Below, piece by piece: positions 1-8,401 of a DNA stretch of 35,766 bases (positions within the stretch are counted from its first letter, which is position 1; each line of letters opens with the position of its first letter). Both the position numbers and the translations under genes were made by a program. This DNA is from Crocinitomicaceae bacterium. GTDB lineage: Bacteria > Bacteroidota > Bacteroidia > Flavobacteriales_D > Crocinitomicaceae. The notes beneath the pieces were generated by a model that worked only from the letters and a program-made list of their open reading frames with translations, was not told the DNA's origin and searched no databases. The stretch lies in contig JAIPCC010000017.1 in the NCBI GenBank assembly GCA_021738405.1, forward strand, positions 1-35,766. The letters run 5' to 3'.

Positions 1-1070
1 GCTTTGAAGTATTTGTGATCTTCTGGTTCACAGAAAATAACCGATCTGCCTTCGCGGCCAGCTCGGCCCGTTCGGCCAATGCGGTGCACGTAGGTTTCGG
101 CTACAGTTGGCACATCCGTATTGATGACCAAATCTAGACCTGAAATATCGATTCCTCTGGCAGCAATATCAGTAGCTACCAAAATACGGATCTTGCCTTC
201 TTTGAAATGGTTGAGCGCCATTTGACGCGCATTTTGAGATTTGTTGCCGTGAATGGCGAGTGCTTCTAACTTGTTTTTACCCAACATGCGCACAAGTTTG
301 TCGGCGCCGTGTTTGGTGCGCGAAAATACTAAGACGCTTTCTGCTGGATCTTTTTTGAGTAAGTCCACCAAAGAAGATTCTTTGTGCTTGCGGTCTGCAA
401 CGTGATACATGCATTGGTCTATGCGCTCAACTGTAGAAGAAACCGGCGTAACCGTCACTTCTATTGGTTGTTGCAACAAGCCCTGCGCTAAGCTCTTGAC
501 TTCATTTGGCATCGTAGCCGAAAAAAGTAAAGTCTGGCGTTCTCTAGGCAATAGTTTCACAATGCGCTTGACGTCGTGGATAAATCCCATATCGAGCATG
601 CGGTCTGCTTCGTCTAAAACAAAAATAGAAAGCTGCTTGAGGTTGACAAAGCCTTGTTGGTGTAAATCGAGCAAACGACCAGGCGTAGCGATCAGAATAG
701 CTGGCTTTTGCTTGAGGGTCTGAATTTGTGAGTGCGCTTTGACGCCCCCAAAAATGACCAACGAGCGCAAACCGAGGTGTTTGCCATATTCTTTGAAGTT
801 GTCGGCAATTTGGATAGCGAGCTCGCGGGTGGGCGTTACAATAAGCGCTTGAATACCGCCATCGAGCGGTTTCTTAGCGTGTAGTAATTGCAGAATAGGG
901 ATGGCAAAAGCAGCAGTTTTTCCTGTTCCGGTTTGGGCTAGACCAATGAGGTCGCGTTGTTCGAGAATAGGTGGAATGGCTTTTTCTTGGATCGGGGTTG
1001 CGTTTGTATAGCCTTTTTCAGCAATGGCTTGAAGGAGCTTCGGCTCCAGGGGTAATTCATTAAATAACAT
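1..1070 (-). CDS. DEAD-box ATP-dependent RNA helicase, RhlE-like (partial, C-terminus off the window)
   Basis: ATP-dependent RNA helicase, probably acting in ribosome assembly or RNA turnover. On the minus strand the translation shows the Q-motif region ([12 protein letters not shown]), Walker A (AQTGTGKT), the DEAD box ([13 protein letters not shown]), motif III (FSATMP) and motif VI ([11 protein letters not shown]), in the expected order. The frame is open to base 1, so the C-terminal tail that separates RhlE, DbpA and CshA types is missing. I chose the ATG at 1070 because it gives the usual family N-terminus ([13 protein letters not shown]). An in-frame ATG at 1103 would add 11 residues, and the promoter elements at 1125-1142 allow either. 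cutC lies upstream on the same strand with about 50 bases between. Confidence 0.9.
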   Translation of the reverse strand, partial: MLFNELPLEPKLLQAIAEKGYTNATPIQEKAIPPILEQRDLIGLAQTGTGKTAAFAIPILQLLHAKKPLDGGIQALIVTPTRELAIQIADNFKEYGKHLGLRSLVIFGGVKAHSQIQTLKQKPAILIATPGRLLDLHQQGFVNLKQLSIFVLDEADRMLDMGFIHDVKRIVKLLPRERQTLLFSATMPNEVKSLAQGLLQQPIEVTVTPVSSTVERIDQCMYHVADRKHKESSLVDLLKKDPAESVLVFSRTKHGADKLVRMLGKNKLEALAIHGNKSQNARQMALNHFKEGKIRILVATDIAARGIDISGLDLVINTDVPTVAETYVHRIGRTGRAGREGRSVIFCEPEDHKYFK

Positions 1071-1124
1071 GTAAGCTTCAATTTCGAACGCGGTAAACAA
1101 CATTTTTTACCCGACGAAGTTGTG

Positions 1125-1142
1125 CAAAGGTACGCAAATATA
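1125..1142 (-). promoter_or_regulatory. Tandem -7 elements upstream of the DEAD-box helicase
   Basis: On the minus strand two exact matches to the Bacteroidota -7 consensus TAnnTTTG lie two bases apart: TATATTTG (1142-1135) and TACCTTTG (1132-1125). They sit in the short gap between cutC and the helicase and would give a short leader. No convincing -33 TTTG was found at normal spacing. Confidence 0.5.
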
Positions 1143-1153
1143 TCGGAGCTACC

Positions 1154-1855
1154 TCAAATTGACGCAAGTATGCGCTTGAGTCGGTTTTCATTGACCTTCA
1201 AAATAGTCTCTGAAAAAGCAGAATCTTCATCGAGGAGCTCTTTTTGGGTAGCAGAAAAATGAATGGCCGCCAACTGCTCAATTTGAGCCAATTTGTGGAT
1301 ATTTCCGGCATTGACGCCTCCGCCAGCCATGATTTCAATGCGCCCATTGGCATACTGACTCATTTGCGCGAGTATAGGCATTCCGAGCTCTACATTTGAG
1401 GCAAAACCCGAGGTGAGCACGCGCTTGAACCCAAGTGAAATAAGTATATCGAGCGAGCGCTTCCAATCGACGCTTTCGTCGAAGGCACGGTGGAAGGTCC
1501 AGTCGAGCTGCGGTGCCATTTGAAGCAAATCTTGCAGCTGTGCTTTGTCTATTTCAAAATTGGCTTGAAGCAAACCCACCACAACGCCTTGCACACCTAG
1601 TTGGGAACAAAATGCGATATCGCGTTTGATCAACTCCATTTCTGCCGCATTGTAATGAAAGCCGCCTGCTCTCGGCCTGATCAATACATGGGTATGTAAA
1701 CCAAGCGCTAGAGCAGTCTCTATGAGGCCAGCTGAAGGCGTTAAGCCACCTTGTTCTAGATTCTGACAAAGTTCTATGCGTGCAAAAGCATGTGTCTTTG
1801 CCAACTGAAGGGCCTCCAGAGAGGCTGCGCATAATTCAAGTTCTACGGGATTCAT
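1154..1855 (-). CDS. cutC: CutC family protein
   Basis: Member of the CutC TIM-barrel family, historically linked to copper homeostasis; its biochemical role remains uncertain. Family marks are visible: the start (M)NPVELELCAAS, RIELCQNLEQGGLTPS, the VLIRPRAGGFHY segment, DWTFHRAFD and MAGGGVNAGNI near the C-terminus. About 233 residues, close to normal for the family. The frame stays open to 1918, but the start at 1855 matches the family. The longer version would run into the promoter of the divergent E1 gene and would begin with 21 residues unlike CutC. The helicase follows on the same strand with its own promoter. Confidence 0.85.
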   Translation of the reverse strand: MNPVELELCAASLEALQLAKTHAFARIELCQNLEQGGLTPSAGLIETALALGLHTHVLIRPRAGGFHYNAAEMELIKRDIAFCSQLGVQGVVVGLLQANFEIDKAQLQDLLQMAPQLDWTFHRAFDESVDWKRSLDILISLGFKRVLTSGFASNVELGMPILAQMSQYANGRIEIMAGGGVNAGNIHKLAQIEQLAAIHFSATQKELLDEDSAFSETILKVNENRLKRILASI

Positions 1856-1903
1856 CAGGGGCAAAATTGCACATTTTAGGACAAAAATGAGGTCTAAATT
1901 CCG

Positions 1904-1911
1904 TATATTTG
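1904..1911 (+). promoter_or_regulatory. -7 promoter element (TATATTTG) for the E1 gene
   Basis: Exact TAnnTTTG match ending 17 bases before the ATG at 1929. It lies inside the longer open frame that begins at 1887, so it argues that translation starts at 1929. No clear -33 partner. Confidence 0.5.
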
Positions 1912-1928
1912 TCTGCAATCAACAAAAA

Positions 1929-4376
1929 ATGGCCAAAGACAAAGCGACCCCAACAAACGAGCAACTCGACTTCAACACCTTCAAGCAACAAGTCCTGCTC
2001 GACTACCAACTTGCCTGCGAATCCAGAGAAGCCTCACTTTTAGGCCGAAAAGAGGTGCTCACGGGCAAAGCTAAATTTGGCATTTTCGGCGACGGAAAAG
2101 AGCTCGCTCAGATCGCACTCGCCAAACAGTTTCAAAACGGAGACTTCCGTTCTGGCTACTACCGCGACCAAACGCTCATGATGGCGATTTCAGCCCTCAC
2201 CATAGAACAATATTTTGCGGGCTTGTATGCCCACACCGACGTCGCCATTGAGCCGCAATCAGCTGGTCGACAAATGGGCGGGCACTACGCCACCCGCAAC
2301 CTAGATGCGCAGGGCCAATGGAAAGACCTCATGTCACAGAAGAACAGCTCTGCAGACATCTCCCCTACCGCCGGGCAAATGCCGCGCTTACTCGGCCTCG
2401 CTCAAGCCTCTAAAATATACCGCGAACACCCTACACTCAAAGAACTCGAAGCGTTCAAAAAATTTACCAACGGCGGCAATGAAGTCGCTTTTGGCACCAT
2501 CGGCGATGCCTCTACCTCAGAAGGCCCATTCTGGGAAACCATGAACGCCGCTGGGGTTTTGCAAGTACCAATGGTGATGTCTGTCTGGGACGACGGCTAC
2601 GGGATTTCTGTCCCTCGCGAACTCCAGACCACCAAAGGCAGTATCTCCGACGCCCTCGCCGGATTCCAACGCAACGCCGATCAAAAAGGATTTGAAATAT
2701 TGGTTACCAAAGGCTGGGATTACCCTCACCTTTGTGAAACCTACGAAAAAGCAGTTCAAATTGCCCGCAATGAACACGTGCCGGTCTTGGTGCATGTCAA
2801 AGAAGTAAACCAGCCACAAGGGCACTCTACTTCGGGCTCACACGAGCGCTACAAATCTGAAGAGCGCCTCGCTTGGGAATCCGAATACGATTGCATTGCC
2901 AAATTCAAAGAATGGATCCTTTCTTTTGCACAAAAAGGCCTCGTACTCGCTACTGAAGAAGAACTCGACGCCATCTCAAGCGCAGCCAAAGAAAGCATCA
3001 GAAATGCGAAGAACAGTGCGTGGACCGCTTTCACCAACGACATTATACAAGACAAACAAGAGTTGCTCGAACTCTTAAACAGATTCGATGCCAACCACCC
3101 TCTTCATGCACGCGCTACAGCCTTGCACCAACAACTCAGCAAAGAAAAAGACAGCATCCGTCGAGACCTCCTTTCGGCCGCTCGCCTTCTTTTGCGCCAA
3201 AGTTTGCAAGTCCAAAGCCCTGAACGCTATGCGCTCGCCAATTGGGTAGGTCGCATTCAACTCAAAGCCCAAGACCGCTACAGCTCGTATTTGTATTCTG
3301 CCTCTGAGCAAAATATTGCGAGCATCTCTAAAGTCCCGGTTGCCTACGCCTCCGAAAACCAAATGGAAGACGGTCGCATCATTTTGCGTGAAAACTACCG
3401 CAAAATTCTAGAAACACGTCCAGAAGTACTCGTTTTTGGCGAAGACGCCGGAAAAATTGGTGGCGTTAACCAGAGTTTAGAAGGCTTACAAGAACAATTT
3501 GGCAATTTGCGCGTCTCCGACACAGGTATCCGCGAGTGCACCATTATTGGACAAGGCATCGGAATGGCCATGCGTGGCTTGCGCCCCATTGCCGAAATTC
3601 AATACCTAGATTATTTGCTTTACGGCATTCAAATTATGTCCGACGACCTCGCAACGGTTCAGTATCGCACCAAAGGCGGACAAAAAGCACCACTCATTAT
3701 TTCTACCCGCGGCCACCGCTTAGAAGGCATTTGGCACAGCGGATCTCCAATGGGTATGATCATCAATTCGCTACGCGGTGTTCACGTTTGTGTACCGCGC
3801 AACATGACCAAAGCCGCAGCTTTTTACAACACGCTACTTCAGGCCGACGAACCTGCATTGGTCATTGAGCCACTGAACGGTTACCGCAGCAAAGAGCGCA
3901 TGCCGCTTAATTTCGGCGAATTCACTGAGCCATTAGGCGTTCCTGAAATCGTGCAAGAAGGGATCGACCTCACCCTTGTTTCTTATGGCTCCACATTTAA
4001 TATCTGCGAACAAGCCGTCGCACAACTCGCAGACTTCGGTGTTTCTGTTGAACTCATCGATGCGCAAACCTTGCTTCCGTTTGACATCCATCACGTCATT
4101 GGCCAATCTTTAGCCAAGACCAACGCGCTCTTAATTGTAGACGAAGATGTCAGCAGCGGTGCGAGTGCCTTTATGCTCGATCAAATTTTAGTCAAGCAAA
4201 ACGGCTACCAACACCTCGATCTCGCGCCACAAACCATGGCAGCCAAAGACCACCGTCCTGCCTATGGCTCCGACGGCGATTACTTCAGCAAGCCCAACCT
4301 CGACGACATCATCGAAAAGGTCCTGGACATGATGCACGACCTCGACCCAGAAAGTTTTCCGAAGATTTATGAATAG
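1929..4376 (+). CDS. Fused 2-oxoacid dehydrogenase E1, alpha and beta subunits in one chain
   Basis: Thiamine-diphosphate-dependent decarboxylase (E1) of a 2-oxoacid dehydrogenase complex, probably branched-chain (2-oxoisovalerate) or a broad 2-oxoacid type. 815 residues. The alpha half (about 1-330) carries the ThDP region GDASTSEGPFWETMNAAG near 192 and WDDGYGISVP near 220, a variant of the classical GDG...NN motif. The beta half (about 480-815) carries VLVFGEDAGKIGG, DTGIREC, AEIQYLDYLLYG and a C-terminal transketolase domain (LVSYGSTFNIC, DAQTLLPFD, IVDEDVSSGASAF). Such fusions are common in Bacteroidota. No E2 or E3 gene is nearby, so those subunits must come from elsewhere. The 14 in-frame codons upstream of 1929 are rejected because the promoter lies within them. 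Confidence 0.9.
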   Translation: MAKDKATPTNEQLDFNTFKQQVLLDYQLACESREASLLGRKEVLTGKAKFGIFGDGKELAQIALAKQFQNGDFRSGYYRDQTLMMAISALTIEQYFAGLYAHTDVAIEPQSAGRQMGGHYATRNLDAQGQWKDLMSQKNSSADISPTAGQMPRLLGLAQASKIYREHPTLKELEAFKKFTNGGNEVAFGTIGDASTSEGPFWETMNAAGVLQVPMVMSVWDDGYGISVPRELQTTKGSISDALAGFQRNADQKGFEILVTKGWDYPHLCETYEKAVQIARNEHVPVLVHVKEVNQPQGHSTSGSHERYKSEERLAWESEYDCIAKFKEWILSFAQKGLVLATEEELDAISSAAKESIRNAKNSAWTAFTNDIIQDKQELLELLNRFDANHPLHARATALHQQLSKEKDSIRRDLLSAARLLLRQSLQVQSPERYALANWVGRIQLKAQDRYSSYLYSASEQNIASISKVPVAYASENQMEDGRIILRENYRKILETRPEVLVFGEDAGKIGGVNQSLEGLQEQFGNLRVSDTGIRECTIIGQGIGMAMRGLRPIAEIQYLDYLLYGIQIMSDDLATVQYRTKGGQKAPLIISTRGHRLEGIWHSGSPMGMIINSLRGVHVCVPRNMTKAAAFYNTLLQADEPALVIEPLNGYRSKERMPLNFGEFTEPLGVPEIVQEGIDLTLVSYGSTFNICEQAVAQLADFGVSVELIDAQTLLPFDIHHVIGQSLAKTNALLIVDEDVSSGASAFMLDQILVKQNGYQHLDLAPQTMAAKDHRPAYGSDGDYFSKPNLDDIIEKVLDMMHDLDPESFPKIYE

Positions 4377-4392
4377 GCGCAAAAGGAATTTG

Positions 4393-4400
4393 TAATTTTG
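4393..4400 (+). promoter_or_regulatory. -7 element (TAATTTTG) ahead of the copper-type operon
   Basis: Exact TAnnTTTG match 13 bases before the GTG at 4414, in the 37-base gap after the E1 gene. It would drive the four-gene unit 4414-7546. No good -33 sequence is visible. Confidence 0.4.
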
Positions 4401-4413
4401 TAAAAAAAAACAA

Positions 4414-4815
4414 GTGCTCAGAAGTCTTTTTAGTCTTTTACTGGTCGCCTTATTCATCTCAAAGCTTGTGTATGGTTTGATTTGGCAAGTCCATTATGAG
4501 CTCAATAAAGCTGAAATCACCGCGCGTTATTGTGAAAACAAAAACAGACCTGAACTCCATTGTAACGGTCAATGCTATCTCGCAAAGCAACTTCAAAAAG
4601 CTGATTCCGCTCTCCAAGCCAAAGAGCAAGAGCAACAAAATCATCTCGATCTTGGTGCTAAAATCATTTCAGAACAATTCTATATACTGAATGAAGCTCA
4701 ATTTTCAGTTTTGCAAGCTCCATTAGTTCAAGCACAGAAAGAAACCCTGAGTAAAGCAGCTCATTATTCCTATAACTATATTCAAAACTGTTTTCATCCA
4801 CCTTGTATCGCTTGA
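4414..4815 (+). CDS. Small membrane-anchored Cys-rich protein, first gene of MbnP/MbnH-like operon
   Basis: 133 residues; no assigned function. The N-terminus is one hydrophobic segment (LRSLFSLLLVALFISKLVYGLIW) acting as an uncleaved anchor or signal. The exported part carries five Cys: C40, the pair C50/C54 in LHCNGQCYLAKQL, and C126/C131 in the tail NCFHPPCIA. The HCNGxCYL motif and FHPP tail belong to a small family I associate with metal-related gene clusters in Bacteroidota; that association is from memory, not a search. The start is GTG, with a -7 element just upstream. The next gene follows after 33 bases. A metal-binding or redox role in copper delivery is an inference from the neighbours. 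Confidence 0.7.
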   Translation: MLRSLFSLLLVALFISKLVYGLIWQVHYELNKAEITARYCENKNRPELHCNGQCYLAKQLQKADSALQAKEQEQQNHLDLGAKIISEQFYILNEAQFSVLQAPLVQAQKETLSKAAHYSYNYIQNCFHPPCIA

Positions 4816-4848
4816 TTGAATTCCTATTCATCAATATAAATACAAATC

Positions 4849-5754
4849 ATGAAAAATATCAGTTTAATGCTGCTACTGGCACTTTCTAGTAGCACGTGGG
4901 CTTGTGATATATGCGGAGGTGTGCATGCCAATAGTTCAATCGGACTTTTTGCAGCAAACCGCTTCCATACACTTGGCCTCAGTACACAATACAGAAATTA
5001 CCAAAGCTACGATAACGAACAATTACATTCTAAGGAGGAATTCCTACTCAATAGCTTGCAATTGCGTTTTCAACTGAGCCCTAAACTTCAAATTTACGGC
5101 CAGCTTCCGTATCAAGTTGGCAAACAAAGCCTTGATGGTGAAGTGAGTACGAAGTATGGTCTAGGCGACATGCAAGGCTTGGTCAACTATATTTTGCTGC
5201 AACAAAAAGATTCAGTGGGTATTACCCAGCACTTTTTAAGTGCAGCAGGAGGCGTAAAAGTTCCAACTGGTTATTTTGTTTCGCCGTCCAACTTGCAACA
5301 AAACATGTACCCGGGCACCGGATCTTGGGATTACAGCTTGTTGCTGAACGGTTACAAAAGACTCTCCACTCTATGGGGAATGCAAGCTGAGCTGAGTCAG
5401 ACATTGAAAGGAAAAAACACCTATGCCTTTCGCTACGGCGCCTCAAGTCAGGCCTCGACTGTTCTGGTCTATAATTATAAAGTCAGTTCTTACCGCTTGT
5501 TGGCTTCTGCAGGTATTCAAATCGATTATTTTGCCGCAAATCATTGGGATTGGGAAACCCTTTCAGATGAAAGTTTACATCAGGGCCTATTGGTGCAAGT
5601 TAAATCGAGTGTCAACTTGCTGACCTATTCATGGCTATATAGCCTTCAAGCACAGCTGCCAGTTTGGCAAAACATCAATCGTGGTGCCCTTAACTTTGGC
5701 CCACAAGTTCAAATTTCTATCCAATATTTAATTCAACAAAAAAAACAATCATGA
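4849..5754 (+). CDS. Outer-membrane barrel-like protein with N-terminal CxxC
   Basis: 301 residues with a signal peptide ending near residue 18 (MKNISLMLLLALSSSTWA), so the mature chain begins at or next to C19 in CDICGG. The rest alternates short hydrophobic and polar strands with aromatic ends (for example LQIYGQLPYQVG and LNFGPQVQISIQYLI), as expected for an outer-membrane beta-barrel or porin-like transporter. The chain ends near the last strand, apart from a short KKQS tail. Proteins starting with CDxCG and followed by such a barrel occur beside MbnP-like and cytochrome peroxidase genes in Bacteroidota (my recollection). A role in moving metal or a metal complex across the outer membrane is inference. 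Its stop overlaps the next start (ATGA). Confidence 0.65.
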   Translation: MKNISLMLLLALSSSTWACDICGGVHANSSIGLFAANRFHTLGLSTQYRNYQSYDNEQLHSKEEFLLNSLQLRFQLSPKLQIYGQLPYQVGKQSLDGEVSTKYGLGDMQGLVNYILLQQKDSVGITQHFLSAAGGVKVPTGYFVSPSNLQQNMYPGTGSWDYSLLLNGYKRLSTLWGMQAELSQTLKGKNTYAFRYGASSQASTVLVYNYKVSSYRLLASAGIQIDYFAANHWDWETLSDESLHQGLLVQVKSSVNLLTYSWLYSLQAQLPVWQNINRGALNFGPQVQISIQYLIQQKKQS

Positions 5755-6500
5755 AAAATATCTTTTCAATTTTAAGCATCGTTCTCGTTATTTTATTCGG
5801 AGCTACTTCTTGTGATAAAAACAAGCAAAAAGCAACTGGTGAGCTCGAAATCGCTTTTGAACACGTTTGGGGCATGGACGAAACAGCTTTTAGTCTCAAT
5901 ACAGATTATGTGCATCCTATGAACAGCGAAGCCCTCAATTTCAGCACTTTCAAATATTACGTTTCGAATATCATCCTCACTAAAGAAGATGGCACACTAT
6001 GGAAAGACTCCAACAGCTATTATTTAATTGACCTTAGTAAACCAAGCTCACTGAACCTCGCTTTAAGCCATGTACCTGTCGGGACTTACAAATCCATGAC
6101 CTACACGCTAGGTGTCGATAGCCTTCGCAATGTTTCTGGAGCTCAAACCGGAGCGCTTTCAACCGCGAATGGTATGTTCTGGAATTGGAATTCAGGTTAT
6201 ATCATGCTGAAGGCAGAGGGAACAAGCCCTGCATCGAGCTCAGGAAGCTTTGCGTATCATTTAGGTGGTTTTAGTGGCCAGTACAATATCGTCACAACCA
6301 AAACGGTCAATTTTGACACTGAGAAACTCATGATCAACAATGACCACGCTTGTGAAATTCATATGAAGGCAAGCCCATCTTATTTACTTTGTAATGATGC
6401 TGTTGCAAACGGTGCTAATGTCATGATGCCCGGGGCAAGAGCAAAATCTCTAGCGTTAGATTTTTATAGTTCTGTCGTTTTTGAACACTTACACAATTAA
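5751..6500 (+). CDS. MbnP-like copper-binding lipoprotein
   Basis: 249 residues with a lipoprotein signal (…LFGATSC, lipid Cys 21), so it should be membrane-anchored. The body fits the MbnP-like family: FKYYVSNI in the N-terminal half, then VPVGTYKSMTYTLGVDSL, the hallmark GMFWNWNSGYIMLKAEG (143-157) and YHLGGFSG. In characterised methanotroph MbnP, copper binding depends on oxidation of a Trp to kynurenine by the partner peroxidase MbnH. Candidate residues here are W144 or W146 in FWNW with H170 nearby; I cannot say which is modified. It overlaps the barrel gene by four bases, and the peroxidase starts five bases downstream, as expected for a working pair. No methanobactin genes are visible. 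Confidence 0.75.
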   Translation: MKNIFSILSIVLVILFGATSCDKNKQKATGELEIAFEHVWGMDETAFSLNTDYVHPMNSEALNFSTFKYYVSNIILTKEDGTLWKDSNSYYLIDLSKPSSLNLALSHVPVGTYKSMTYTLGVDSLRNVSGAQTGALSTANGMFWNWNSGYIMLKAEGTSPASSSGSFAYHLGGFSGQYNIVTTKTVNFDTEKLMINNDHACEIHMKASPSYLLCNDAVANGANVMMPGARAKSLALDFYSSVVFEHLHN

Positions 6501-6505
6501 TAACA

Positions 6506-7546
6506 ATGGGTTTGCTTTACCAAAGTGAACTTGATCAAATTTGGAGCCGCCTATTTGTGGCGGCTCCTTTTTTCGCTTGGCTATTCATCAGTTCTTGTAC
6601 AAAGGAAAATGTTTCAGATTTTCAAGCGCAAGTTCCTGTTTATTTCCCAAAACCCAATTACACAAAACATGTTCAAGACTTCACGAAAGGTCGTTTTGAA
6701 CTTGGTAAACAACTCTTTTTTGACCCTCTTCTTTCTACAGATCATAGCACCTCCTGCGCGAGTTGCCACAGCCAAACACATGGTTTTGCGGATCACAATG
6801 TGCGTTTCAGCTCAGGAATATACGGCAGAAAAGGCGTTCGCAATACGCCAAGTATTGCCAATATGATTTGGTATCCAGCATTTGGATGGGATGGCGGCGT
6901 CAATCATTTAGAGATTTTTCATTTAGGACCACTCACCAATGAGTTGGAGATGGGTACGGATATGAATGGCGTTTTAAACCGTCTGAACCACAATCAAAAC
7001 TACCGTAATTTGTTTAAAACGCACTATGGGGTTGAGCAAATCAGTGATTATGAATTATTCAAAGTGCTTACATTGTATATTTCTCAAATTCAATCTTTTC
7101 AAAGTAAATACGATCAATATCGGCAAGGAAAAGTGAACTTTAGTTTAGAAGAGCAAAAAGGGTACGCTTTATTTAAAAGTCATTGTGCAAGTTGTCATAG
7201 TGAACCACTCTTTAGCAATTTCAGTTATCAAAATAATGGACTTGACAGCGTATTTGCCGATAGCGGAAGAGGAAAGATCACCAAAGAAATTACGGACTAT
7301 GGAAAATTTAGAGTGCCTTCGTTGAGAAATGTTTCGCTCACCTACCCTTACATGCACGACGGCCGATTTTGGAACTTGAACGAAGTTCTTGAGCATTACA
7401 GCAATGGCATTGTTGAGAACAGTCAAAACCTCAGTCCTGATTTGAAAAAAGGAATGAACTTATCCGCAGCACAGAAACAGCAACTCATTGCGTTTTTAAA
7501 TACGCTCACCGATTATAAATTACTGAGCGATAAACGATTTTATTAA
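6506..7546 (+). CDS. MbnH-like di-heme cytochrome c peroxidase (MauG/CCP family)
   Basis: 346 residues with two c-heme motifs, CASCH at 84-88 and 227-231, and the C-terminal MauG/CCP signature PYMHDGRFWNLNEVLEHYSNG (281-301). The GVRNTPSIANMIWYPAFGWDGG stretch after the first heme is also typical. A lipid-type Cys (FISSC, C31) suggests a lipoprotein facing the periplasm. The likely role, by analogy with MbnH, is oxidative modification of the MbnP-like neighbour. The start is uncertain: ATG 6506 gives an odd signal region with acidic residues, and bases 6543-6573 form a perfect terminator-like hairpin inside this reading frame. GTG 6557 is an in-frame alternative that still keeps the lipid Cys. 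Confidence 0.85.
   Translation: MGLLYQSELDQIWSRLFVAAPFFAWLFISSCTKENVSDFQAQVPVYFPKPNYTKHVQDFTKGRFELGKQLFFDPLLSTDHSTSCASCHSQTHGFADHNVRFSSGIYGRKGVRNTPSIANMIWYPAFGWDGGVNHLEIFHLGPLTNELEMGTDMNGVLNRLNHNQNYRNLFKTHYGVEQISDYELFKVLTLYISQIQSFQSKYDQYRQGKVNFSLEEQKGYALFKSHCASCHSEPLFSNFSYQNNGLDSVFADSGRGKITKEITDYGKFRVPSLRNVSLTYPYMHDGRFWNLNEVLEHYSNGIVENSQNLSPDLKKGMNLSAAQKQQLIAFLNTLTDYKLLSDKRFY
6543..6573 (+). terminator. Terminator-like hairpin inside the 5' end of the peroxidase gene
   Basis: Perfect 9-base stem GGAGCCGCC (6543-6551) and GGCGGCTCC (6559-6567), 7-base loop, then six T (6568-6573). It has every property of a Rho-independent terminator, yet it lies between the MbnP-like gene and most of the peroxidase coding sequence. 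It could limit peroxidase expression relative to the upstream genes. Confidence 0.6.
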
Positions 7547-7549
7547 GAC

Positions 7550-7578
7550 AAAAAAAGGGGAGCCGAAGCTCCCCTTTT
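7550..7578. terminator. Bidirectional terminator between peroxidase and proteorhodopsin
   Basis: Stem GGGGAGC (7557-7563) and GCTCCCC (7568-7574) with a CGAA loop, flanked by seven A on the left and TTTT on the right. It serves the convergent genes ending at 7546 (+) and 7601 (-). Confidence 0.85.
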
Positions 7579-7600
7579 CAATTATAGGTATTGGGTAATC

Positions 7601-8350
7601 TTATGCTTTAGAATCAGATTTAGCCAAAGCGTAGATGACCAAACCGAAACCGATTTTGTTCACGGCGTCACCGATGTTGTACACAACATCCATCCAAGGG
7701 TTTGGACCAGCGCTACCGAAAGCACCGAACAATCCGCCTGGTGTACCAATGATGTAACCTAATGGATAGATAGCCCATCCAACAAGTACGAACCATGCCA
7801 AGATGCGTGTTGCTTTTGCAACTGCAGGACCTGCAGATTCAGCCAATTTAGCCACTTCACCAAACCATACAAGGTAAGCGATGTAGAAATAAGCTGCACC
7901 TGAAAGAACACCCCACATAACGCTGTTGTCACGGTCTACAGACTCACCGAAGTAACCTGTTACGAGCATCACTACAGAAGCGAAGATGAGTTTCCAAAGT
8001 AAGCTGGTTTTAGCACCTGCTTTTTTGGTGATCAAATAAAACTCTACACACATCAATGGAACTGTCAACATCCAGTCTACGTAACGGAAGAACGTAGGTG
8101 AAGTTGAAGTTGCAGTGAAATAATCACGCATGTAGTAATAATGGACCGCGGCGATGAAGGTGATGAGTCCGGAAACTAAAATGGATGTTCTCCATTTCTC
8201 TTCCATGTTGCGCATTTCCATAAAGAAGAATGCTGCTGCAGCCATCATGGCCATCGTTCCAATGAAGAAGGTAAACGCTGTGTAAGTGTACACATCTCCT
8301 TTTTCAAATAGTGCTTGCACGTTAAGTGCATTAGATAAAGAAAATAACAT
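7601..8350 (-). CDS. Proteorhodopsin, green-type light-driven proton pump
   Basis: Seven-helix retinal protein, 249 residues. Key residues are all present: H70 (VHYYYMRDYF), R89, D92 as Schiff base counter-ion, T96, E103 as proton donor (DTE pattern in RYVDWMLTVPLMCVEFYLI), D228 and the retinal lysine K232 (GDAVNKIGFG). This is the pattern of an outward proton pump rather than a sodium (NDQ) or chloride (NTQ) pump. The tuning site is M100, seen in Bacteroidota green-absorbing forms. It lies 172 bases downstream of sppA on the same strand and ends at a strong bidirectional terminator. No retinal synthesis gene (blh, crt) is in the window, so the chromophore pathway must be elsewhere. Confidence 0.95.
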   Translation of the reverse strand: MLFSLSNALNVQALFEKGDVYTYTAFTFFIGTMAMMAAAAFFFMEMRNMEEKWRTSILVSGLITFIAAVHYYYMRDYFTATSTSPTFFRYVDWMLTVPLMCVEFYLITKKAGAKTSLLWKLIFASVVMLVTGYFGESVDRDNSVMWGVLSGAAYFYIAYLVWFGEVAKLAESAGPAVAKATRILAWFVLVGWAIYPLGYIIGTPGGLFGAFGSAGPNPWMDVVYNIGDAVNKIGFGLVIYALAKSDSKA

Positions 8351-8401
8351 AAATAGATAGGTTTAGTTTTTCCTACTCTTTTGTGGCTTTTCGGATACCG
8401 C

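Noticed and set aside
1887-1928. Upstream in-frame start of the E1 gene
   Set aside because: The -7 promoter element at 1904-1911 lies within it; ATG 1929 is the better start.
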